Of a DNA stretch of 11,087 bases, positions 1-6,246 are shown in pieces. The stretch comes from Acetobacteraceae bacterium (GTDB lineage: Bacteria > Pseudomonadota > Alphaproteobacteria > Acetobacterales > Acetobacteraceae), in assembly GCA_947446625.1 (NCBI GenBank), contig CANFIE010000092.1:1-11087 (forward strand), given 5' to 3'. The notes under the pieces were generated by a model. That model made no database searches, was not told where the DNA came from, and worked only from the letters and a program-made list of their open reading frames with translations. Within the stretch, counting starts at the first letter, position 1; the number at the start of each line of letters is the position of its first letter. Position numbers and translations under genes: made by a program.

Positions 1-1
1 A

Positions 2-118
2 CCGTCAGCCTGCCCGCCGTGGCCGCCTGACCCGGCGGCCCAGCCCGCCAAGGAGCACAACTCCTACACCACGCCTCGGGACACGATCGGTATGTCGGTG
101 TCCCGTTTGAAGAAGTGA
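2..118 (+). CDS. 3' end of an upstream gene (partial, function unknown)
   Basis: An open frame enters from the left edge and stops at a TGA at 116-118, giving about 38 residues. The visible tail is Pro/Ala-rich (PPWPPDPAAQPAKEH) and ends in a basic SVSRLKK. The stop overlaps the GTG start of the next gene as GTGA, the usual arrangement for two coupled genes in one operon, and this is the main reason to believe the frame. A competing frame stops at 28-30 (ends AVAA) and cannot be excluded. No domain can be recognised in so short a tail. Confidence 0.5.
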   Translation, partial: PSACPPWPPDPAAQPAKEHNSYTTPRDTIGMSVSRLKK

Positions 119-744
119 GTGTCTACCGGGGAAATCAGCCCCCTGTTGTGTTGAACGGCATAACGGCTGCCGGCAGCGTGACGGGCTTTAACTGGGTGGC
201 GCCCCGGCAGGATTGGCTGACCCTCGCTGAAGCCGGCGATTCTCTGGCCATGGCGCGAGGACGGGCGGCGACGGAGATGGAAATGCTGTGCTCCTATGCC
301 GGGCCCTTCGCCCAGGCACGCTGGCCTAACTCCTACATCATGCGGAAGTCTGGGCAACCACCGGTTCGGCGGCGTCGTGTACTTGATGTCGACACGATCT
401 TGCACGCTGGCGGTGGAGAGGGGGATTGGTGGCTCATTGAGACGGATGCCGCAGACTGGCCGGAGGGCGTGGCAATGGCGGCTCTCGCGCGTCGGCTAGC
501 CGCGGCGCTGGTGCGTAGTGACCGAGCGTGGGGCACAATCAAAGAGGTGGCGCAGCAACTACGCACCGGAAACCGGCTGAGTTGGGATGAGGTCGCATGC
601 ATCGCGGAACGGCACTTCGGCAGGCCTGGCGCCAAGCCGGAGGACTGGGCACCGCATTGGCCACCACTGGTGATTGCTGTTCGAGGCGGCTACCTCCCCG
701 GAGATGAGGGATCACGCCGCATCTGGAATATGCAGGGTGACTGA
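115..744 (+). CDS. Hypothetical protein, 209 aa, accessory region
   Basis: The 209-residue product is not one I recognise. The GTG start at 115 overlaps the stop of the preceding frame (GTGA), which suggests translational coupling. The protein is soluble in appearance, with no signal peptide or membrane segment. It is rich in Trp (for example GDWWLIETDAADWPEG near the middle, and EDWAPHWPPLVIAVRGGYLPG near the end) and has an Arg run (PPVRRRRVLDVD) around residues 78-89. The amino acid make-up is protein-like, and overlapping frames look like shadows. It precedes an AT-richer spacer and points away from the polyene genes, so it probably belongs to a separate accessory unit, perhaps a genomic island. 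No function is proposed. Confidence 0.6.
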   Translation: MSVYRGNQPPVVLNGITAAGSVTGFNWVAPRQDWLTLAEAGDSLAMARGRAATEMEMLCSYAGPFAQARWPNSYIMRKSGQPPVRRRRVLDVDTILHAGGGEGDWWLIETDAADWPEGVAMAALARRLAAALVRSDRAWGTIKEVAQQLRTGNRLSWDEVACIAERHFGRPGAKPEDWAPHWPPLVIAVRGGYLPGDEGSRRIWNMQGD

Positions 745-991
745 AGTTGGTAGTGAGTAGGCTCCCGCCGCCGAGTTAGGGCTGCCTTTTAGAAGTACAA
801 AATTCGGCACAAACTGCGTATTGTCGATTGCTTTTTTGTCCATTTTAGCAGGTGCTGTGCATGTCAATTCTCGGTAATCGCTCTCGCCCTTTGCTTGATC
901 GATCAAATTAAATATTACGATGAAACTCTATCGTCGAAATTTTCTGCAAACCGATATTTTCCTGGTTGATGCAATCCAAGCGGATATTGTT
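745..991. other. AT-richer intergenic spacer between convergent genes
   Basis: No convincing gene lies here. The stretch is clearly more AT-rich than either neighbour, especially 790-990, which fits a boundary between DNA of different origin. It holds a perfect 12-base palindrome (TTGATCGATCAA) at 895-906. It also holds a weak imperfect hairpin followed by TTTT around 759-790 that could end transcription of the gene at 115-744. Short frames here lack ribosome binding sites. Confidence 0.5.
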
Positions 992-1375
992 TCAGTATCC
1001 CGCACTGAGCCTGGCCCGGATATCAGCCTCAAGATTGCGTACCCACAGGTTATAATGTGAGTGGATAAGGCCCTCATTAGCCAACATGCCGGTGCTGTTG
1101 CGGTAGGTGATGCGAAGTTGCTGGCGGTCGAACTGGATATCCACCTCGGCCGATTGCTTCGCGTTGCGCTGGATGGCCACGAGATGGCCAAGCGCTTCGC
1201 GGCGGACCCGCCAGGCGCGCTTCTCAGCTCCGGCAATGATCAACGCTTCGATACGCTCCAGCGGCAGCGATTGGGCGCTGAAAGGCAAAGGGTCCTGCAC
1301 GTTGTAGACCGGGCGCTGCTTGTAGGCGCAGCCGGAAAGCGCCAAGGCCAGTATAATCAAAGCCAAACGCTTCAT
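992..1375 (-). CDS. Small conserved envelope lipoprotein
   Basis: The 127-residue protein begins MKRLALIILALALSGC: a basic residue pair, a hydrophobic core and a lipobox with Cys at residue 16. Signal peptidase II processing and lipidation are therefore expected. Asp does not follow the Cys (Ala is at +2), so outer-membrane sorting by Lol is likely. The mature part resembles, from memory, a widespread uncharacterised proteobacterial lipoprotein family with a YNV segment near the start, RAWRV in the middle and a C-terminal IHSHYNLWVRNLEADI region. A good Shine-Dalgarno (AAAGGA, read on the minus strand, at 1384-1389) lies 8 bases before the ATG. The gene shares the strand of the acyltransferase upstream but is 233 bases from it, so it may have its own promoter. 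Its link to polyene synthesis comes only from position. Confidence 0.85.
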   Translation of the reverse strand: MKRLALIILALALSGCAYKQRPVYNVQDPLPFSAQSLPLERIEALIIAGAEKRAWRVRREALGHLVAIQRNAKQSAEVDIQFDRQQLRITYRNSTGMLANEGLIHSHYNLWVRNLEADIRARLSAGY

Positions 1376-1608
1376 GGCGCGCGTCCTTTAGTGGTTATGG
1401 CGCAGGCATTGTCGCCGCACGAGAGCGATGTCTGCAAGGCCGAAACAATAGTGTAGCACGCTGACCGAGCGCGCCACATGCTGCCTGCCGCGATGCCTGA
1501 ACTGCGAGCGTCTCACGCCAAGCAAGCATTGTGGAAACCTGCCTTCCTTGGTGTCGGGGTGCGATCGCATCGGCCAGACAGTTCCCTGGCCAGACTTTCA
1601 GCACCCGA

Positions 1609-2535
1609 TCAGGCCCAGAAATCGTAGAAATTGTACCATTGCATCGGCGCGCGGGTCGCTTCCGCCTGGAGGATGCAGGCATAGCGTGCCGCATAATCTG
1701 CAATGGCGGTTTCGCGCCCACTGCGGGGCAGGGTGACCACTTCGGCAAAACGTTCGAAACGAATATGGTAGCCCCCTTCCGGTCGCCTCAGGCAGAACAT
1801 GACGAAGACTGGACAACGCAGCAGCGCTGCGATCACCCAGGGCCCGACCGGAAAGGCCGCTGGCGCCCCCAGGAAGGGAACACGCACCTGACGTCCTTCC
1901 CGGCTAACAGGGGTTCTGTCCGCAGCCATAGCCAGCCACTCACCGCGCGCTAGGCGCTGTTGCAGATCAATCGCCGTGGCCGGGTCGAGTTGTGTCACTT
2001 CCAGGGTACGGCTGTTTGGGTCGCCATGCAGCTTATCCAGCATGCGGTTGTAGTTGGCGGCGTTTCGAGTGTGCATTAGCACCGTCATGGCGGCGCTGAA
2101 GCGCCCGCTCAGGGCCGCCCTGGCCATGTCCGCATTGCCTAGGTGGGAAACTAGGATCATCCCGCCCTGGCCAGATGCGGCTAGGCCATGAAGGTCGTCC
2201 GGATCCTCGATGAGCATGGGGCCGACGGCATTCGGCGACCGCAGTACCGCCACACTGTCCATCGCCTTTTGCGCAAAACCAAGCCAGTGCTGCAGCCCAT
2301 GCCACCACCGCGGCGGCGGCAGGCCAGCAAATGCATGTGCCCGGCGCAGCCAGTCCAGCGAGGCGCGACGGCGCGACGGATCGGTCAGCCAGAACCAAGT
2401 GACGATCGGTGCCAACAGCATCGCGCAGGCGCGTCGACCCAGCAGACGCCAAGCAAGGTTAACGCAATGCATGCCCCATAGCGCGCCGCGCTCACCGAGT
2501 TCGGCCCAGCGGCCTCCTGCCTGTGCCGGCACCAT
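1609..2535 (-). CDS. LpxL/HtrB-like lysophospholipid acyltransferase (acyltransferase half of ApeJ)
   Basis: The product is a 308-residue member of the LpxL-type lysophospholipid acyltransferase superfamily. The signature HX4D motif is present as HLGNAD (His131, Asp136), with a downstream WLAMAADRTPVS segment and FLGAPAAFPVGP, both typical of the family. A hydrophobic stretch near residues 38-50 (CAMLLAPIVTWFWL) would hold it at the inner membrane. I chose the ATG at 2535 because AAGGA lies 6 bases upstream and the conserved WAELGERG start follows. An ATG at 2568 would add 11 residues but has a poor ribosome site. In Escherichia coli and Xenorhabdus APE clusters this domain is, as I recall, joined to the glycosyltransferase as ApeJ. 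Here the two are separate genes on opposite strands. Its likely role is acylation of the polyene or of its glycolipid carrier. Confidence 0.85.
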   Translation of the reverse strand: MVPAQAGGRWAELGERGALWGMHCVNLAWRLLGRRACAMLLAPIVTWFWLTDPSRRRASLDWLRRAHAFAGLPPPRWWHGLQHWLGFAQKAMDSVAVLRSPNAVGPMLIEDPDDLHGLAASGQGGMILVSHLGNADMARAALSGRFSAAMTVLMHTRNAANYNRMLDKLHGDPNSRTLEVTQLDPATAIDLQQRLARGEWLAMAADRTPVSREGRQVRVPFLGAPAAFPVGPWVIAALLRCPVFVMFCLRRPEGGYHIRFERFAEVVTLPRSGRETAIADYAARYACILQAEATRAPMQWYNFYDFWA

Positions 2536-2595
2536 GGCGCGTCCTTCTTGGCCACCTTGTGAGAGCATAACCTGAGATGACCCAGCCGAACAGCG

Positions 2596-2624
2596 TTGCC
2601 AGCGCGACGGTTGGTCAGTAGCAT
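2596..2624 (+). promoter_or_regulatory. Candidate sigma-70 promoter of the polyene operon
   Basis: TTGCCA (2596-2601) and TAGCAT (2619-2624) are separated by exactly 17 bases. They match the -35 and -10 consensus at five and four of six positions. They lie in the divergent region between the minus-strand acyltransferase and the plus-strand operon, about 45 bases before the first plausible start at 2670. Matches of this quality can arise by chance. Confidence 0.4.
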
Positions 2625-2669
2625 AAAAGTCTTGTTTGTTAAACTTTGGGGCGAGAAAGGAAAAATCGT

Positions 2670-2795
2670 GTGATCGTTGCCGCGTGCGTCACCCTGTCGT
2701 TCTTGTCCCTGTTTTTCCTTCTCCGCGCAGAGGCCGTGGTGACTGCCAGTGGCTACCGTCGATTGCTCCGGGGGCTCTGCGATGACGCCGGCTGA
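2670..2795 (+). CDS. Possible small membrane protein, 41 aa, operon leader
   Basis: A GTG at 2670 opens a 41-residue frame. AAAGG (2656-2660, within AAAGGAAAAA) lies about 9 bases ahead of the start. The first 19 residues (MIVAACVTLSFLSLFFLLR) form a clean single membrane helix, followed by a basic, soluble tail (SGYRRLLRGLCDDAG). The stop at 2793-2795 overlaps the ATG of the next gene by 14 bases, as other genes in this operon overlap. I do not recognise it in known APE clusters. It could be a real small membrane partner, a leader that couples translation to the acyltransferase, or a chance frame. Confidence 0.45.
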   Translation: MIVAACVTLSFLSLFFLLRAEAVVTASGYRRLLRGLCDDAG

Positions 2796-3564
2796 ACTCG
2801 CCAGGCGACTGTTCCGCTTTTGGCGCATTCCCGCCACGGGCTTCGCCTTCGCTGCCCTGGGGCTCGGGGGACTGGCCATGGCTGCCACTTGGTTTCCCCT
2901 GCTGCGACTCACCGCGCCTGATGCCGCGACCGGCCGCAGGCGCACACAAGGCAGCATTCAATGGGCGTTCCGAGGTTACCTCGCAATGCTTCGCGGCCTC
3001 GGGCTGATTCGCCTCACGGTCGATGGTCGCGCGACGCTGTCAGCCTGTCACGGACAATTGGTAGTGGCCAACCACCCGACCCTGTTGGACGTGGTGATGC
3101 TGATGGCGTTGCTGCCAAACGCCCAATGCGTTGTGAAGCATCAACTCTGGGCCAACCGCTTTCTTGGGCCAGTGGTGCGGGCGGCCGGCTATATCTCCAA
3201 CGACCTTGACGCCGAGGCGTTGCTCCAGGCCTGTCGAGCAACGCTTGCTGCGGGCAACAATCTGATCATTTTCCCCGAAGGAACTCGCAGCGTGCCGGGC
3301 CAGCCGATCAAGTTGCATCGAGGCTTCGCCAATATCGCGCTACTGGCACCAGCCGACCTGCTGGTCCTGCGCATCGGCTGCGATCCGGTCACCCTGGTCA
3401 AAGGCAGCCCCTGGTGGCAGGTGCCACCCAGGCGTGCGAATTTCCGGATTGTCGTAAGCGAATTATTGCCCATCGCACCCTTCCTGGCTGTCGGACCCAG
3501 GGCGATCGGCGCACGCCGGCTTGCGAGCCACCTCCAGGCGTATTGGGGGCGTTATGGCGACTGA
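2782..3564 (+). CDS. apeD: ApeD-like 1-acylglycerol-3-phosphate-type acyltransferase
   Basis: This 260-residue PlsC-type acyltransferase carries both family motifs: NHPTLLD (His98 and Asp103, HX4D) and FPEGTRS (residues 164-170). A hydrophobic segment at about residues 17-41 (ATGFAFAALGLGGLAMAATWFPLL) should anchor it in the inner membrane with the active site on the cytoplasmic face. The ATG at 2782 is preceded by GGGGG at 2770-2774. A GTG at 2749 would add 11 unremarkable residues. It opens the AT-ACP-ACP-membrane protein-ligase order typical of APE clusters and overlaps the first ACP gene by 11 bases. The expected role is transfer of an acyl or polyene chain from ACP to a lipid acceptor. 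The acceptor cannot be read from sequence. Confidence 0.9.
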   Translation: MTPAELARRLFRFWRIPATGFAFAALGLGGLAMAATWFPLLRLTAPDAATGRRRTQGSIQWAFRGYLAMLRGLGLIRLTVDGRATLSACHGQLVVANHPTLLDVVMLMALLPNAQCVVKHQLWANRFLGPVVRAAGYISNDLDAEALLQACRATLAAGNNLIIFPEGTRSVPGQPIKLHRGFANIALLAPADLLVLRIGCDPVTLVKGSPWWQVPPRRANFRIVVSELLPIAPFLAVGPRAIGARRLASHLQAYWGRYGD

Positions 3565-3820
3565 ACTGGAAGACGAAATCAAACGGTTGATCGTCAGCGC
3601 CCTGAATTTCGAGAACCTCAAGCCCGAGGATATCGCCACCGACGAACCGCTGTTCAACGTCGGCCTTGGGCTCGACAGCATCGACGGACTCGAACTCGAA
3701 ATAGTATTGCGCAAGACCTATCAATTGAAGATAAAGTCGGCCACTGAGGGTCTGCGTGAGCATTTCACCAGCGTCGCCACGCTGGCCAGCTTCGTTGCCG
3801 CCAACCGCGAGGAAGCGTGA
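3554..3820 (+). CDS. apeE: Acyl carrier protein 1 (ApeE-like)
   Basis: This is an 88-residue acidic acyl carrier protein. Ser42 lies in LGLDSIDGLELEI, the site for the 4'-phosphopantetheine arm. The predicted helix pattern and length are normal for a free-standing type II ACP. The ATG at 3554 is preceded by GGGGG (3545-3549). A longer frame from 3521 would add basic residues that do not fit an ACP. It overlaps the acyltransferase gene by 11 bases and the next ACP gene by one base. APE pathways use two different ACPs, and division of work between them (starter or elongation against transfer) is plausible but not visible here. No phosphopantetheinyl transferase gene is in the window. Confidence 0.92.
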   Translation: MATELEDEIKRLIVSALNFENLKPEDIATDEPLFNVGLGLDSIDGLELEIVLRKTYQLKIKSATEGLREHFTSVATLASFVAANREEA

Positions 3821-4086
3821 TGCCGATGGACGTTCCCGACAAGGCGCACGTGCTGGCAACCTTGACCGGCTACCTGATCGAAATGTTCGAGTTACAGGCG
3901 GATGCGATCACGCCGCAGGCCAGATTGTTCGACGATCTTGGGCTCGACAGCATCGACGCCGTAGACTTGGTGGTCCGCCTGCAGGACTACACCGGACGTA
4001 AGATACCGGCATCGGAGTTCAAGACCGTCCGCACGGTCGGCGACGTGGTGGATCAGGTCCATGCGCTTCTCTCCGGCCAGCACTAG
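3820..4086 (+). CDS. apeF: Acyl carrier protein 2 (ApeF-like)
   Basis: This is the second free-standing ACP, 88 residues, with Ser44 in LGLDSIDAVDLVV as the phosphopantetheine site. It is more conventional in helix II (DAVDLVVRLQDYTG) than its neighbour. I chose the ATG at 3820, which shares its A with the TGA of the first ACP gene (TGATG) and has GAGGAA 5 bases ahead. A GTG at 3817 or an ATG at 3826 would also be in frame. The two ACPs share the GLDSID core but differ elsewhere, which argues against a recent duplication. Confidence 0.92.
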   Translation: MPMDVPDKAHVLATLTGYLIEMFELQADAITPQARLFDDLGLDSIDAVDLVVRLQDYTGRKIPASEFKTVRTVGDVVDQVHALLSGQH

Positions 4087-4618
4087 GCTGGGCTCACTGG
4101 TGGTGGGCGGGGCTGGCATGGCCTACCCATTCCTTGTGCTGGTCGGCTTGCGGCTGCTTTCGGCCGAAGCATTGCTAGTCCTGCCGGCGCTGTTGTTGGC
4201 GGCGCGCCTGACCTTCGCTCGCCGTGGGCCGACCGACTTGGTGCTCGGCGCGGCTACCTTGGCGGTGGGCGGTCTGACCCTGGTATCTCCGACACTGGCG
4301 CTGAGGGCATGGCCGGTGGTGGTCAACCTTGGGTTTGCCGTGCTGTTCCTCAGCAGCTTCGTCTGGCCGCCGGTGATGGTCGAGCGCTTCGCTCGCGTGG
4401 TGCATCCTGACCTGCCGGATACCGCACGTCCCTATCTGCGCCGGGCCACCGGCGCATGGGTGGCATTTTTCCTGGCCAATGCCTCGGTAGCGCTTTGGAC
4501 CGTGGTTTATGGCACGCTGGAGCAATGGGTACTGTGGAATGGCTGCCTTGGTTACCTGGCGATGGCGGCCATGTTCACTGGCGAATACGTGGTACGCAGG
4601 TTGGTGCGCCCCGCATGA
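4061..4618 (+). CDS. apeG: ApeG-like integral membrane protein (COG4648)
   Basis: The 185-residue product is very hydrophobic, with about six membrane helices (roughly residues 12-33, 35-53, 59-79, 84-104, 131-151 and 157-177). A cytoplasmic or periplasmic loop lies at 105-130 (VERFARVVHPDLPDTARPYLRR). The conserved PPVMVERFARVVHPDLP and WVAFFLANA features fit the COG4648 family that sits between the ACP and ligase genes in APE clusters. Its biochemical role is not known to me. A role in handling the membrane-bound product is inference. The ATG at 4061 overlaps the ACP gene by 26 bases; later starts such as 4118 would remove most of the first helix. Its stop overlaps the next start as ATGA. 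Confidence 0.85.
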   Translation: MRFSPASTRLGSLVVGGAGMAYPFLVLVGLRLLSAEALLVLPALLLAARLTFARRGPTDLVLGAATLAVGGLTLVSPTLALRAWPVVVNLGFAVLFLSSFVWPPVMVERFARVVHPDLPDTARPYLRRATGAWVAFFLANASVALWTVVYGTLEQWVLWNGCLGYLAMAAMFTGEYVVRRLVRPA

Positions 4619-6246
4619 CTCCGCTGTCGCAGTTGCTCGCTGGGCCGCGCCCAGATTGGGCCGTGGTGGCACTGCGGGGCGATACCGAACTCACTCTCGG
4701 AGCGTTGCGCCGCAAGGTCGCTCGCGGCACCGCGTGGTTGCGTGCCAAAGAGGTGCGGCGCGCGTTGCTGGTCCAGGAGGACACCTTCGAGTTTCTCGCC
4801 ACGCTGCTGGCTGTGCTGCATGCGGGTGCCGAAGTGGTGATGCCGCCCAACAGCCAGCCTGGCACGGTGCAAGCGCTGCGCGGTGAGACCGACCTGCTGC
4901 TGACCGAGTTGCCTGAGGCCGAGAGCGCTGCCGCACTGATGCCGCTGGACGCCGAGGTGGCCGGACTTGGCTTCTTCACCTCCGGCTCAACCGGCGAACG
5001 CAAACGCATACCCAAGGCGTTGGCCCAGTTGGAACGCGAAGTCGCGGTGTTGGAAAGCCTGTGGGGAGGGACGCATGGCGCCGCCCAGGTGCTGGGCATG
5101 GTCAGCCATCAGCACATCTTCGGCCTGACCTTCGGGCTGCTGTGGCCGGCTATGGCCGGGCGGATATTCGCCGCACGCAATCCCTTTGCCTGGGAGGCAC
5201 TGCTGGCCGGGTTGCACGATCCGAGTGTCTTGGTCGTTGCGCCCGCACATCTGGCCCGCATGGACGGCTTGGCCCCGCTACCGCCTCACCACGCACCGCG
5301 CGCAATCCTCACCGCCGGAGCGCCGCTCGGCTTTGCCGCCGCCCAGCAGTGCCGCGCCTTGCTTGGCGTGATGCCGACGGAGATCTTCGGCAGCACCGAA
5401 ACCGGTGCCATCGCCTGGCGGCAGCAGAACAACGAGGACAGCCTTTGGCAGGCCCTGCCGGGGACGAGGCTAAGCGTGCGCGATGGCGGGCTGCTCGATA
5501 TCCGCTCTGGCCACCTGGCGCCGGGTGAGGTCGTGCGCAGTGCCGACCGGGTGGAACTTACACCCAGCGGTTTTCGTTTCGCCGGTCGTGCCGACCGGGT
5601 AGTGAAAGTGGCGGGGAAGCGCGTAAGCTTGGCGGCCTTGGAGGCTGACTTGGCAGTGCTGGACGAAGTTGAGGAAGCAGCGCTGCTGATGTCGGATGAG
5701 ACGCTCGGCGCCCTGGTGGTCCCGACCACTGCAGGCCGCGCGGCGCTGGCGGCGGAAGGAAGCTTCCGTTTCGAGCGTCGGCTTCGGCGCGCCCTGGAGG
5801 TGCGGCATGAACCCAGCACGCTGCCGCGGCTGTGGCGCTTGCTGCCGGCCCTGCCGCTCGACGGCATGGGCAAGTGGGACCGCCCTGCCATGGAAGCGCT
5901 GCTGCTCGACCCGACCCCGCGCGAGCCGGTTGTGACGGCCTTGCGATCGGGCGCTGGCGGTATTGAACTCGACTTGGCGCTGCCGCCGACGCTGTTCTGG
6001 TTTCAGGGGCATTTTCCCGACCACCCCCTGCTGCCCGGCGTGGTGCAACTGCACTGGGCCATCACCTATGCGCAGCGCCACCTAGGCCTGCGCGCCATCG
6101 CCTCCCAGGTGCAGGTGAAGTTCAGCCGACCGATCCGGCCTTGGGACCGGCTGACCCTGACCCTAACGCCGGACGGGCACAGGCTAAGCTACAGCTATCG
6201 CCGGGTGGCGGAGGTCTGCGCTTCCGGCAGCCTGGAACTGGCATGA
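4615..6246 (+). CDS. apeH: Acyl-ACP ligase fused to hotdog dehydratase (ApeH-ApeI fusion)
   Basis: This 543-residue protein has two domains. Residues 1 to about 435 form an ANL-family adenylating enzyme, with the P-loop FTSGSTGERK (121-130), FGSTETGAIAWR (259-269), SADRVEL plus GRADRVVKVAGKRVS (309-338), and a C-terminal LPLDGMGKWDR holding the probable catalytic Lys420. It would activate a starter acid with ATP and load it on an ACP. Residues about 445-543 form an ApeI-like hotdog dehydratase with GHFPDHPLLPG (His466). At the position where FabZ has its catalytic Glu there is His480. The ATG at 4615 overlaps the previous stop (ATGA); the open frame reaches further upstream but inside the membrane-protein gene. 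In the E. coli type cluster the two activities are separate genes. Confidence 0.88.
   Translation: MTPLSQLLAGPRPDWAVVALRGDTELTLGALRRKVARGTAWLRAKEVRRALLVQEDTFEFLATLLAVLHAGAEVVMPPNSQPGTVQALRGETDLLLTELPEAESAAALMPLDAEVAGLGFFTSGSTGERKRIPKALAQLEREVAVLESLWGGTHGAAQVLGMVSHQHIFGLTFGLLWPAMAGRIFAARNPFAWEALLAGLHDPSVLVVAPAHLARMDGLAPLPPHHAPRAILTAGAPLGFAAAQQCRALLGVMPTEIFGSTETGAIAWRQQNNEDSLWQALPGTRLSVRDGGLLDIRSGHLAPGEVVRSADRVELTPSGFRFAGRADRVVKVAGKRVSLAALEADLAVLDEVEEAALLMSDETLGALVVPTTAGRAALAAEGSFRFERRLRRALEVRHEPSTLPRLWRLLPALPLDGMGKWDRPAMEALLLDPTPREPVVTALRSGAGGIELDLALPPTLFWFQGHFPDHPLLPGVVQLHWAITYAQRHLGLRAIASQVQVKFSRPIRPWDRLTLTLTPDGHRLSYSYRRVAEVCASGSLELA

Noticed and set aside
1..20. Similarity of the window start (ACCGTCAGC) to the IS66 left end
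   Set aside because: Only nine bases agree before the match breaks down, and the region reads through as coding. It is too short to claim a second copy.
759..790. Rho-independent terminator after the 115-744 gene
   Set aside because: The stem is imperfect (four pairs, two mismatches, then two or three pairs) and only four T follow. It is mentioned in the spacer entry but is not strong enough as a feature.
712..906. 64-residue minus-strand frame across the AT-rich spacer
   Set aside because: The only start is TTG without a convincing ribosome site, it overlaps the end of the 209-residue gene, and the product shows no motif.
920..1060. 46-residue plus-strand frame starting MKLYRRNFLQTDIF
   Set aside because: It has no ribosome binding site and its second half is antisense to the lipoprotein gene, so chance is the simpler explanation.
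1450..1455. TACACT (minus strand) as -10 box of the lipoprotein gene
   Set aside because: No acceptable -35 box stands at 16-18 bases, so the promoter is only a guess.
1572..1591. GGCCAG/CTGGCC inverted repeat after the minus-strand acyltransferase
   Set aside because: The six-base stem with an 8-base loop has no T-run after it in the direction of transcription.
1388..1748. Minus-strand frames between the acyltransferase and the lipoprotein
   Set aside because: They are short, basic, His/Arg-rich products typical of shadow frames, and they partly overlap the acyltransferase coding region.
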